Notes under the pieces: generated by a model
Told to the model about the DNA's origin: nothing
The model's input: only the letters and a program-made list of their open reading frames with translations
The model's database searches: none
From: Paramacrobiotus metropolitanus
Lineage: Eukaryota > Tardigrada > Eutardigrada > Parachela > Macrobiotidae
NCBI RefSeq assembly: GCF_019649055.1
Contig: NW_026570326.1
Coordinates: 186,001-250,000, forward strand
Direction: 5' to 3'
Length of the DNA stretch: 64,000 bases
Shown here: positions 45,383 through 56,337 of the stretch, piece after piece
Layout: every line of letters starts with the position of its first letter
How positions within the stretch are numbered: the stretch's first letter is position 1
Made by a program: the position numbers and the translations under genes

Positions 45383-45815
45383 TCGGCGGCATGGCGGCAC
45401 TTGGTGCAGGTGATGACCTCACCGGTTCGAGGTTCCGATGTCCCCACTTCCACCCGACAGCCCCCAAACAAATTACTCCGTCCGGTAAGGGCTCAGAATA
45501 GTAGGCGGTCAGGTATAGTGAATGTACGGGTGAGGCACTTGCTTCGCCAGCGTTGGTCCGGCTGGATTTCGCGGTCAGGCGAGTAGTAAGCTCTGTTAAC
45601 GGCGATATCCATCCAGTGTACTGCAGCGTTATCAATAGGCGACGATTACTGTACAACCGAGTGGCGACGGCGTGGGCAAGCGGGTCGGGTGCGCGGCGGC
45701 ATAAGCGATATCGAGGGTGCAGGTGACGACCTCACCGGAACAAATATCCGATTCCCACTTCCGCCCGACTGCCCCCAAACAATCTGTCCGGTCCGGTAAA
45801 GGTTCCAAGCTGAGG
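45383..45815. repeat. Two diverged direct repeats of about 115 bp
   Basis: Copies at about 45383-45495 and 45690-45810 share GCAGGTGA, GACCTCACCGG, CCCACTTCC, CCCGAC, GCCCCCAAACAA and TCCGGTAA. On the minus strand both encode EPLPD...CLGAVG.KW, followed in the homologous frame by GEV-TCT. The shared peptide suggests two decayed copies of an exon. I do not recognise the family. Confidence 0.5.
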
Positions 45816-47001
45816 TGGCCCGGATGGTTGAACATAACGACGATAGTTATCGCGAATAACACTGCGTAGTTATCGCGAATAACACTGCGTTTCCTTGCCG
45901 GAATGGAGGGGGAATATCATTTCATCGTCACGGGAAACCAGAAACAACCACGATAAGATATTATTCTCAATTAAATTGATATAGCGCAATGCCAGCAATT
46001 ATTTGCCTGGCTGCCGCTTGTTCTTATGGTTAGGTATACTTCTGCAGTTCTACTTGAAGTACGAGTAGTGCTGTAGCCGGGATACGCTCATAGTCATTAT
46101 CGTGCTGTCGGCGGGAAAGCTGAACTGAATGTCGATGGCGACGCTGCCTAACAAAATTTTATCCTTACTTCGTCAATTCGATACAAAGTGCTTTGAGATA
46201 AAGTAAAGAGAACTAGACAGTTAAAACAGAACACCCGCGCCAGCTTTTTTAACTAACATATAAGCATACGTATGTCGTTCGTAAATATTAGGTGTAAATG
46301 AATCTAATAAAGTGTCTCATATTATGCAGTCTTCTACCAGCCATTATTATGGATATTAGAGTCAGTAAAAGGGACAATTCTTCAGTGCTTCAACATCCCT
46401 GTGTGTAGTTCACTTTCCCCGTTCGAGATCCTTCTGGAAATATTGCTGGCTTCGCTTTCGGTCTTTCCGTGCTAACGAACAGCGGTGCACTTCCTTAGTT
46501 GAGTACCTGTGTAGGATTGGATACTTTGCATGCTTTGCAAGTGATTTATCTGTTTATCCGCACCGACACGTACAGTACATAGGCTATACATACATCTGTA
46601 TTACTCAGTACACACCACAGATTCCTAAACCACTGATGGCCTTCAGCAGTTAAATAGTGTACGAGTGTACTGCTGTTGCCGCGCTGCGAAGTGAGCGCAT
46701 TTGACCACCCACTCCATTCGGCCCTAACCTACTACAAGGTGCCAACTTCATCAACCGTTGCTGTTAAATGCCGAGTTCTCCATCTTGTAACTGGTATCAT
46801 TTGCATATTTCGTATTGCGCATTGAGGGACGTTCTGCGATTTTCCACTTTTCGCCATTAGTTAGTCCTAACAGTAAGTAAGGTAAGTAATCTTATTACAC
46901 GGCGGAGTGCAGTCTGCGCGCAGCTGAATAAAAATGGGCTAGAAGCATTATTGTGCAAAATTCAGCCATCGCTCTGAGTCTGATCCAATCTGTTGTCAGG
47001 A
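45816..47001. other. Intergenic DNA and promoter side of F-box gene
   Basis: No gene is recognised. A short tandem duplication of TAGTTATCGCGAATAACACTG occurs near 45845-45890. The promoter of the gene starting at 47002 must lie in the right part. Confidence 0.35.
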
Positions 47002-48849
47002 ATGTCCAGAGGAATGTACACTGCTAACAGCGTGGACGTCATCGGCGCCGACGGCCTGCTACGCTACGGACGCGTGGTGGACGTGGCACCGAATGGACTG
47101 TTCATTGACTTCCTGTGCCCTGGCCGTCGCCGCGAACTGACGCCGTTCGCCAACGTCTACCTTCTCCGGGACCTCGCCACTGCCAAGACCTTCGAACCGA
47201 TTGGCGGGAAACAGTTGGCCAAAGCCATTCGCCAGCCGCACACAGCTGCTCCCTGGCAGGTTCTGGCACGCGAGTCCACATCCGGCCCGTTTGCATGGTT
47301 CCCCGCGGTCCTGGTCAACACGACCCGCGGCGTTAAACATTCTCGCCTCGGCGCAGCTATCGTCCAGTACTGGAATAGCGGACCCAGCACCGAGATCGTC
47401 GAACCCCACCGTCTCCGCCGCGGTGATTGGTGGGCACTGACCAATCGGCCCGTTCCCGCGCAGATCCTCTTTCCTGGTGGCTGGAGTTACCACCACGATG
47501 CACTGAGCGCCGGTGTCCGTCCACCCACACCGGTCGTCCAAGGGATGTTTGCGAAGCGCCGTATCTGGCTTCCCGACGACGCCGTCGGTTTGTCGGCCAA
47601 ACAACTGGTGGTGATTCTCGAAGACGCTCATTTGTTCGATCCTGTATTCATGGATCGGGTGACCTTTGTGGACTCTACGGATGGGCACGCGGGGTTCGTC
47701 CTGCCGTGCCCAACGAACGACAAATCGTTGCCGGTAAACTACATCGCTGTTGGTGTAGGCGATGCGCAGTGTCGTCATTTTTGAGCATTTTGCAGGATCG
47801 CATAGTGGATTATCTGCGTCATTTGGTTTTAAGCAATGTACATTCATTTTGCGAGCCCTTGCCCTCCCCTCCGCGTGTCCGGGAAGTCGAGTACGGAATG
47901 GGTTTGCTGCCGAGCGAAGTCCTCTCGGATATTTTCTCCCATTTGGACACCGTGACGCAGACAAACTTTCGCAGCGTCTGCTCTTTGTGGAACTCCCTAC
48001 TTCTGTCGCCGGCAACCACATCCACGATCGTTATTCACTGCGTTCACAACGAAGGACCCGAATCCAATCAGAGCCTTTACCTTTCGACCTCTCCAATCAT
48101 CAAATGCCTCCGCCCATCCACGAAACACATCATCGTCACCTCGCGGGAGCTGGTTTTCCATAGTAGCGATTTCTGGAAAGTCCTCGATGTGATCGACTGG
48201 CTGGTCAAGCAAAATCCCGGGATTCGGCTGAAATCCCTGTATTGTGTCGGTCTCGGCGGTCCCTTGGGGATTGTCAGCAAAGGCTCCACCGGATGCCCGC
48301 TCCATCGATCCCCGTCAACCTCTTCTTTAAATCGCTACGGTCTTCTGGGTGGTTTCATTGCAGCGTTGCGCAGTGTACCCTGTGACAGCATCCATCTAAT
48401 CAACACCGAACTGTTCTTATACTGTTCTCCGTGGGAATCGTACGACGACTGGTTGCGCGCCGATAAGCACGCCCTTCATCTGGGTACGCTGAAGCTTACC
48501 GGTGGTGATGGTGGGGAATTCTGGGATGCACTGGAGAAAGCCTTGCCGAAGCCGACCAGCGAAGAACTGAAGAATGTGTCCCGATATCTGGTGATGGGCG
48601 CTGCCGAATACGACGATTGTTGCATGGTGAAATTAGTAAAGGTGTGTTGGAAAAAAATTTCTCTCGATAGTGTTTTTGCAGGTTTTATGTGCGACGCAGA
48701 CCGCCGATCCGCGTACCTCGTTGGCGTACCGCGGGAAGCAGTGGTGCGTGGACGGAATGGAGGAAGTGCGGCTGGACCGCCTTTCGCCCATTGCTCTCCA
48801 TTTCCTCACGAAACTGGCGAACGGGGAATTTTTTAAAGATCTAGGCTGA
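47002..48849 (+). CDS. F-box family protein, three exons, 588 aa
   Basis: Exons are 47002-47754, 47796-48641 and 48682-48849 (251, 282 and 55 codons plus stop). The introns are only 41 and 40 nt, GT-AG and phase 0. The N-terminal domain has TANSVDVIGADGLLRYG and NGLFIDFLCPGRRRELTPF, then TSGPFAWFPAVLV. The F-box is at about residues 289-323 (LLPSEVLSDIFSHLDTVT, then FRSVCSLWNSLLLSP). The LRPSTKHIIV block follows. Exon 3 has TADPRTSLAYRGKQWCVDG. A role as SCF substrate adaptor is likely. ATG 47002 is the first in frame; ATG 47014, next to YTANSVD, is an alternative. It is more GC-rich than its neighbours and shows no break, so it is a good candidate for an active gene. Confidence 0.85.
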
Positions 48850-50291
48850 ATAATGCTTCCTTTTTGCGTGCTGAAACGGTTTAGGTCCCGTTGGCGTTGT
48901 ACTAAGTGTTACTATTTATCTTTTTTTCAAGGCATTTTCGCTGCCGATACGTTTTTATAGAATTAAGCGTTAGCGCTTGCAATATCTTTTGGATTCTGAT
49001 CCTTACTTTCATGCCAATTACGTGTTTTCTGGTCACTGCAGTAAATCAGTGTTGACAATGAATCAGTTTCTGTTGAGAGTCACTGATTCACTGATGCCGA
49101 ATCCGCTAAACTGATATGCCGCCACCGGGTCGAGACCGTTGAGTAATATCTGTACACGCGGATGAACTACACAATTAAGTCGCGGTTCCAGTTCCTGACG
49201 GGTGTCGTGTAAAGGACGAACCGACTCTACTTCGAAGATCCTCACGTGGACTACCGGCAACCTTCGGTGCAGTTTATCCACGGAGCTGCCTTTTGCGGCT
49301 GTAGACAGTTAAGAGCTTGCAGGGGGCTGCCGATGATTTGTTTCAGCTTTAGCAGATGGCTTTTGCACTGTGCGGCCGTTTTTACTGTTAGCTATGAACG
49401 TGGTACGCACTTTAACGATCGTGGTAGCGAGAGAAATAGAAAGAGAGAGAGAGAGAGAGAGTGAAATCCATATCATTCGACAAAAGCGGCTGCACGCCGC
49501 TCGTGGACCGGACGTGTGCTCGTCCGTACTGTGTGCATTCCGCGGTTTTCCGTGTGACACTGTCATACTGAAGATTGAGGAACGCTACATGCTTCCTAAA
49601 ATATGGCTCGTATCAGTGCATCCCAACCTAAGAATCCATATCATTCGACAAAAGCGGCTGCACGCCGCTCGTGGACCGGACGTGTGAGCAACCTAAGAAA
49701 CCTAAGAAACCTATCCAGACCAGAAAGGAACTGATCCTGCGTAGTGAGCAATGCTAGAAGTATTGCGAACTATGCTGCAACACACCACGTTCGTGAGACA
49801 CACCGATCGGCGAGCCACTTTCAGCTGCCTTCATATCCGCATTTGGCACTGCCCACTCACATGGCGAGAGACAGCGGAGAGAGAACGGCTTTAGCCGACA
49901 ACCAATGGCCAGCGAGAGACAGCACAGACATTAATCCGTGACGCAGCCGCAACCGCACAGGTACATCTACCGCTCACAGTGTCATAGCCAATGGGTGGCG
50001 TTTCTCATTTTAGCCTCTCAAAACATTTTCACTTAAGTAACTGCATTTCACCTGTTTCCAGTAGGAAGTGATCAGTTACTGTACTGATCAGTTTTTCAGT
50101 TTAGCACTTGTGCAGTTTAGTGTTTGCTGCTTATTCTTAATCTGGTACGCTGATCGATTTAACCCTGATCAGGTACGGGGATCGACTTCAGACTAAAGGC
50201 TTGAAATAATATAGTCTCAACGTCGACTGCAACTTTGACCTCAAGCAACTGCGCAGTCTCCACTGGATTACCGCTCAGCTCTCTGTTAACC
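48850..50291. other. Intergenic DNA between tandem F-box genes
   Basis: No intact gene is seen. It holds a GA-rich microsatellite (about 49440-49462) and a 54-bp direct repeat (49465-49686). A segment at about 49120-49300 resembles 60590-60740 (both contain ACCGGGTCGAG, then TAAGTCGCGGT), possibly two copies of a decayed dispersed repeat. Confidence 0.4.
49465..49686. repeat. 54-bp direct repeat, two copies 168 bp apart
   Basis: Identical copies at 49465-49518 and 49633-49686 start AATCCATATCATTCGAC and include the hairpin GCGGCTGCACGCCGC. The second copy is followed by CCTAAGAAACCTAAGAAACC, the complement of the 9-bp repeat found at 41123-41357. Confidence 0.85.
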
Positions 50292-52108
50292 ATGCGCATA
50301 CCTTGGAGTATCTGTCAAACCAACAGCGTAAATGTTCTGGGCGAGGACGGTGTGTCGCGTTACGGACGCGTGGTGGACGTGGCAGAGACTGGAGTCTTTG
50401 TGGATTTCCTCTGCCCTAACCGACGCCGCGAGCTCGTCCCGTTCCACCATGTAACGCTCCAGGAAGTGTTCGACGAACAGTATTTAACTGCGGCATTCGT
50501 GCAGCCGCAACCATACCCCATCGAAGTCCTGATGCGCGAATCTCCATCCGGTCCGTGGACGTGGTTCCGGGCGCAGTTGGTCAACATACCGAGCAGCGTC
50601 CGCCACGCGAGCTGCCATGTGGCCGTCGTGCAGTGGCGCAACACAGTGCTGGCGTCGCCGAATGATTTACCTACCGAGGAGATGATTCCTTTTGAGCGGA
50701 TCCGGTGGGCGGGCGGCCGCGTGACACCGCGATGGTTCGTGAACGTCGATACAGAGCATCCCGATTATGGCAAGGCATTTCCTCCCGCAGAGGGAGTAAA
50801 ACGAGGCACTTTCAGCAAGGGAGCTGTTCAGTTACCCGACAAAGTCCGCGCGATGTCCAAGAAAGAAGCTCAAGACTGGATCCACTGCTTAGACGGTTCT
50901 GATATAAGTGTTATTTCCTTTCAGAAGGTATGGCGTACGTGTCCTTTGTACATCTCGTGGATGGACGATTGTCCTACATCTACCAGCATCGCGCAAAAAT
51001 GGTGAGTAGCTGAGAATCCATCAAATATATGGACTGTGCTCAAGTTTTATTTCTTATTGGTTAATGAAGAACAATCTACACTCGAAGCTGATAAGATATT
51101 TCACGGAGCACTACAGCCCGTCAGCAAAACCACAGGAGACCACAGTGAAGGAAAAAGTTGCGCTGCCGGCGGAGTTGTGGCTGCAAGTGTTTTCTCAGCT
51201 GGACACGCTAATACAGACGTATTTGCGTACCGTCTGTGCAGCGTGGAATACGCTCATAGATTCACCGGCGCTGCGTGCCAGTCTGTTGATCACAGCTGCG
51301 GGAATCTCGTGGTGGGAGAACCACCGTCGTCCCGTCTACTATGTAGCCGCGGCCATCTATCACTGCCTGGGCCCCTGTACACGGCATCTTGTTATATCGT
51401 CCACGTTGTGCGACGATACCGACGACATCTTCCAGGTGTTGGAGATGCTGCATCACGTCACGAAAAAGACACCGGGATTGCGACTGGCATCCTTCCATCT
51501 GATTGGGATGCGGCCGAGCCTGCTGGTTACCCGTCAAACCCTGCTCAGTATTTCCAAGGAGAAGTGTGCGGTGCACTCACCAGTGCCATTTGAAGACCAG
51601 AGGGCTCCGTATGTTCCAGAATACCACCTGCAGGATTTCATCGAAGCACTGGGCAGTCTCTCGTGCGGTGTCGTCCAGCTGCGAGACTGTTGTATCGACC
51701 TGCGCTGTTTCATGAAAATCAGCTACACAGTCCCCGTCGTTCGATGTGAAAGCGGCGATAATTTAGGCTGCACCCTGTGGAATGCGCTGGAGACGGTGTT
51801 CCCAGCACCGAGTGGGGAACAGTTGAAGGAGCTGTCCGAGCAGCTGGCTAGCGACGCCGTGAATATGGCCGTCATCGGCAAGGTACGATGCTCCGTTGGC
51901 GACGACGGCGATACGGATGCGTTGTGTAGTGCCAAAGTGGTTTCGTTTTCTACAGTACTTTGATTTTGTACAGCTACTGTGCACGCTGCAGTACGATGGG
52001 AAGAAGTGGTGCGTGGACAACGGGAAGGACCTGCAGCTGGAGCAGTTGTCTCGCATTGCGCTGCATGTGCTTCTTCGATTCCCATTTGGGAGGTTTGGAG
52101 CTACCTGA
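50292..52108 (+). CDS. F-box family gene, one probable frameshift, altered last exon
   Basis: Exons are 50292-51001, 51070-51882 and 51974-52108; introns are 68 and 91 nt and GT-AG. It is the inverted sister of 40147-42475. The N-terminal domain has NSVNVLGEDGVSRYG and VFVDFLCPNRRRELVPF. The F-box is at about residues 269-303 (LPAELWLQVFSQLDTLIQ, then LRTVCAAWNTLIDSP). Exon 1 is 710 nt where 711 is expected. Comparison with the sister copy puts a 1-nt loss near 50905, after which the VSFVHLVDGRLSYIY block lies in another frame. Exon 3 reads LLCTLQYDGKKWCVDNG, so 24 nt coding for the ADPR motif have been lost in frame. It may be a young pseudogene, or the single base may be a sequencing error. 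Confidence 0.72.
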
Positions 52109-52412
52109 CGTGTGTTTGCATAGTTCGGCCATGTTTTGTCAGACGCCTTGCTAGCCGTCGGCTTTTACGAAACCGTTAACTGATCCTTGAACTCGGTTTT
52201 TCGTTGTCTACATTACGGTGGTGGCTGCACCTGTAGGTGGCATTCGGGTCATTCGTGCAGCCATAAATAATTTGTTTACGTAATCTCTCTATGAGCTTGT
52301 GTCTGCTTTATCGGCTACATGTCTTCGCGCATTATTTGGTCTCTGCAGAGAACGGGTGTGTTGGTTGTTTGAATCCAGCGTTGTTTGACCAGTTATGTGT
52401 GAGGTATGGAAG

Positions 52413-52418
52413 AATAAA
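52413..52418 (+). terminator. AATAAA poly(A) signal
   Basis: Canonical AATAAA about 305 nt after the stop at 52108, in the expected place for the F-box transcript. Confidence 0.4.
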
Positions 52419-52589
52419 GAAAACCACAAAATATGCAGCACTTGATGAATTATATTTTAAAACCTAAAAACGCAGAAAATGGGAGCCCAACCCAAAGAGC
52501 CTAGCCGAGAAATATCTCGAAAAAATTAAAATGCAGAAAAGCACAGCTGTGCCAGCTACGTTCGGCCAGTTACAAATATTTTTGTGAGC

Positions 52590-52980
52590 CGTTTAGCTTT
52601 TCTTTCTGGCCGAGCAAAAATATATTTTGATGCTTAGGTATATAAACATTTAGATATCGAGAAATTAATTACTGAAAGTTCAGAAACTCTGGACCGCAGA
52701 ATATTGGATTATTTGGAAGTATCGGCCCCGCGCAGCGGGGCCGAATAAAAATATATTTAGATATTTAGGTATCTAAACATTTAGATATTTTGAAAATTTA
52801 GAAACTCTGGAGCGCAAAATATTGGATGTATCGGCCCCGCACAGCGGGGCCGAGTAAAATTATATTTAGATATTTAGGTATCTGAACAGTGACAGATTGA
52901 GGTATTTCACATATCTAGATATCTTGAAAATTAATTTCGAAACTCTAGGCCGACTAGAAACATTTGCCTGACTAATCCTT
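52590..52980. repeat. AT-rich tandem repeats with GC palindrome
   Basis: About three diverged units of 108-130 bp. Each has TTTAGATATTTAGGTATCT, AAACTCTGGA and, in two units, the palindrome CGGCCCCGCGCAGCGGGGCCG. Related pieces occur at 56265-56330 and 59680-59770, so this is a dispersed family around the 52-60 kb region. Confidence 0.65.
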
Positions 52981-53741
52981 TTAAACATTTTAGAAATATT
53001 TTTAGAGATGTTTCGTACTTTTTTAAAAGTAGGCACTCATTTCACTGAACAATAAAGAGGCGAATACTATATAGTACTATAGTTATTCGCATTGTTTATA
53101 TGTTGCTAAGTTGCAAACCTGTATCTTTTGATCATTCCTGATGTTTCTAGAAATTTCCACATACTTAATGGCTTAAGTATTGAAAATTTAAAAACTTTTT
53201 TAAAACGTTACGAAAGACGAAACAAATTTTTTTCAAACTATGGGTGACCCCCGTACATGGATTTTAGATTTTTTAAAATATGAAATGTAAAGAAATGGAA
53301 ATGTTAACTTTGAATTAGAAGATAATTTCCGGAAAAAAAGGCGTAATTGTATTATTATTTGTATATGAATCTACAAGTATCGGTCTACAAGTATCTACAA
53401 GTTGTGTTTGAGGTATGGAAGAATGAAAGAAATACAAAATATACTTCGTAGTTCGTTCAGCAATAAAATTTTTTAAGAAATATTTCAAATATAAAACCCA
53501 GCGAGGTCAGCTACGAAAATATTTTAAACGTGTAGAAATGCGGAATTTTTTCAAGCTTTCCGGTTAAATTCGACCATTTTCAGAAAACTGAGAAAGCCCC
53601 CGTAAGTTTTTCTTTTTTCATGGTTCTTTATCGCGTTTTTAATGTAACTTTATATTACCGATCTAACGAACTAAAAACTTGAGTTTTTTGGTTCCACAGA
53701 TAATATTTTAACGGTGATAAAATGGATTGAGTGGGGTCATA
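52981..53741. other. AT-rich DNA, no gene seen
   Basis: No coding region. The part at about 53290-53390 (TTAGAAGATAATTTCCGG, then TATGAATCTACAAG) resembles 60290-60345, which again suggests a dispersed repeat. Confidence 0.4.
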
Positions 53742-54863
53742 TACAGGTCGATCACACCAAGTGTGGGCAATTGCAAAAAATAAATTAAAAATATTTCTGT
53801 AAGTCGTTTTATTGCTTTTTCGGCATATTTCTAATAAAATTTTTTTGCGAATCCAGCACCATCAAAACTAATATCTTTTCATGTACTAGTAGGGAGCCGA
53901 GCAGTGTTTTTGGGGAAGGGGCACCTGTCAGTTTTTTTATGGTTATAACTACCCTTGGGAAAATCTTTGCGTTTAAGATTGCTGCGTGGAGTTTTCTGGA
54001 AGTTATTGTACAGCCCCTAAGATGTTCGTTACGCGTTATTAGCAAAATCTTGCTTGATCAGTGGTCGAGGGGATCTCGAAGCAAAGGGCATCTCCCATAG
54101 ACTTGTATGGTAGAAAGCACCTACAGAGAAATGTGGTTGCCTAGCGCAAGGAGCGGGGAATCTCAAACTAATAATTTCCATGGATTAGACATGGACTACC
54201 GGAGTTAATTTTGGGGTGTCGACAAATATCTACAAGTCTACAACACAGGAAAGAAGAAAAAAAACAAAACGAATGGAGAAAAAAATTAATGAAGCGATAA
54301 CTAAAAAAAGTCATGACTGCTGGAGAAAGTGGGCAGATCGGAACGTCTCGAGCCTTTTGTTTTGAAGAAAAGCTTTAAGCGGACAGTGAACACTTTCTCA
54401 ATGTGGTTTTGTCAAGAATGCACACTTGAGACACTCCATGGCTGCACTGAGACGGCGGCAGTGGGGTAGCCCACCCTTTTAACGGTGCCCGCACTGATTT
54501 TGCAAAGGTCAGGCGGGTTCGGTGAAACTTGGTTCATTGCAGGCATGTTTTGCAAGAGTATTGGTTGGGCAACAGCCCAAACTTAACACTTTTGCGATAA
54601 GACTTCAACGAAAGCTCTAAACAAATTTAAATTCGGAAGACTGCAACCACGGTCTATGGGTCAAGCCCCATTTGCAAAACGGTCGGAAACAATTTCGATA
54701 TCACTGGGATTCGAAACACGTTCTCAAAGGGCGATCTCAAGTGCAAAACATGTTAGACACATGCTGGAACCATGTTAAAATAGAATAATTATTTATTTGT
54801 TGACGGCTGAAATTTTTTAATTTTTTTAAAATAACTGCCCACACTTGGCGCGATCGACCTGTA
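53742..54863. mobile_element. Non-autonomous Tc1/mariner-like element (1.1 kb)
   Basis: The left end TACAGGTCGATCACACCAAG and the right end (complement TACAGGTCGATCGCGCCAAG) are inverted repeats extending about 60 bp with some mismatches. A TA lies at each border. The interior has no transposase-like frame. A 78-codon open frame near 53809 on the minus strand has no known motif. Confidence 0.75.
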
Positions 54864-55173
54864 TCTGTACATGATGCTCATAAAATACCGTTTTTTCAGC
54901 GCAGAATTAATGGAAACTTGCGGGGAACAGTTAACGGTCGCCCAAGGTGTCCTTGCAGGCTGCATCTTTAGATAAGTAGTAATTGCAAGATTTTTTCAGC
55001 GATCAGTCAAGCTCTTCAGTATTCAATAAAATAAAATAAACATATGTTTATTAGATTTCGAGGTTAGTGAATGCCCAAGCTACCACCAGTATCACAGAGC
55101 CGCCATGTGAGTGAATACGGAAAACGGGCCGCGGGCCGGCTTTTAATTTAAAAATTACATATAAATTAGATAA
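54864..55173. other. Short spacer between two transposons
   Basis: No feature is recognised. Confidence 0.4.
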
Positions 55174-56244
55174 TTAAGGGATTTGGCCCGGTACATGGTA
55201 CCAAATTCGGGTAACTACACGGGAACTTTCGCTGACGCGCAATCCTAAACACTTTTTTGCATGGCTAGGTATGCACCTAATACTTATTCATAACGGGTCT
55301 CGTACTCATACTCATAATCCTACTTCTAATTCCGAATTCATACTCATAACTGCCCTTATAATCATAATCATACTTTGGTCCTACCGGTCATCATATTAAT
55401 TTATTCATAATTATTGCTCATATCTTAACCATTACTCATGCTGGTGTGTCAAAAAATGTAATATTCAATCACAACCATGTGTTCATGTAAGTCTACTCAA
55501 CCGCCCGCTTTCGTCCACTCGTAAAAATTATTTCATCTGAATTAGTAGCGAAAAAATATTTATTAGAAAATGGCTTCATTACAGAATGACTTCAGTAAAC
55601 TTGAACTGAGTAACGAAAGCTAAGTAATTTAATCTGCATATAAAAACTGAGCAAGAAAATCTACCATTGTCCACTTTCGTCCATTTTTTAAACTAGTGAT
55701 AATGAAAGAAAACCTGAAATGTTAATGGGCTTATTACGTAGCTTCCACCAAACAAACAAAAAGTGAACGGGCCGTTAACTTTCATTTCCACAAAACTAAA
55801 TTTCGACAAAAGCATGGTGCCCACTGTACATCAATGGAACACAGGAACAGTAATAACACAGTTTGCTACCCGGGACAAAAGCGAATATCAAAAAAAATTT
55901 TTTTTTAAAAATTCAAGAACGGTGCACAAGTTGCGCAACAGCTATTAAAACTAAGTGTCAATATTACGGTTTTTACGATTAATAAATAATACAATGCTTT
56001 TACTAAAAACATTAAGCGCAGTAGCGCACTGGTTTGAGTAGCGGTAAAGGTTTGAGTTATGAATATGAACAAAAATATGATAACCGGTAGGATCAAAGTA
56101 TGATTACGATTATAAAAGCCTTTTTGAGTATGAATTTTGAATTAGGAATAGGGTTATGAGTATGAGGACTTGGGAGCACGCGACAGCGGAAGTTGACGTG
56201 GATACATACAAATTTGGTGCTATAAACCGGGCCAAATCCCTTAA
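55174..56244. mobile_element. Non-autonomous element with TTAA target duplication (1.06 kb)
   Basis: Inverted ends of about 200 bp start GGGATTTGGCCCGGT and end with its complement. They share blocks such as ACTTTGGTCCTACCGGTCAT (complement on the right). TTAA flanks both ends (55174-55177 and 56241-56244), which fits piggyBac-type insertion. The arms contain degenerate ACTCATACTCATAA repeats. No transposase frame is visible. Confidence 0.78.
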
Positions 56245-56337
56245 GACCGCGAGACATTTCTAGACATTTTTAAAATTTCGAAACTCTGGAGGCTAAAAAA
56301 ATTAGAGGTAACGGCCCCGCGAAATTAGAGGCACAAT

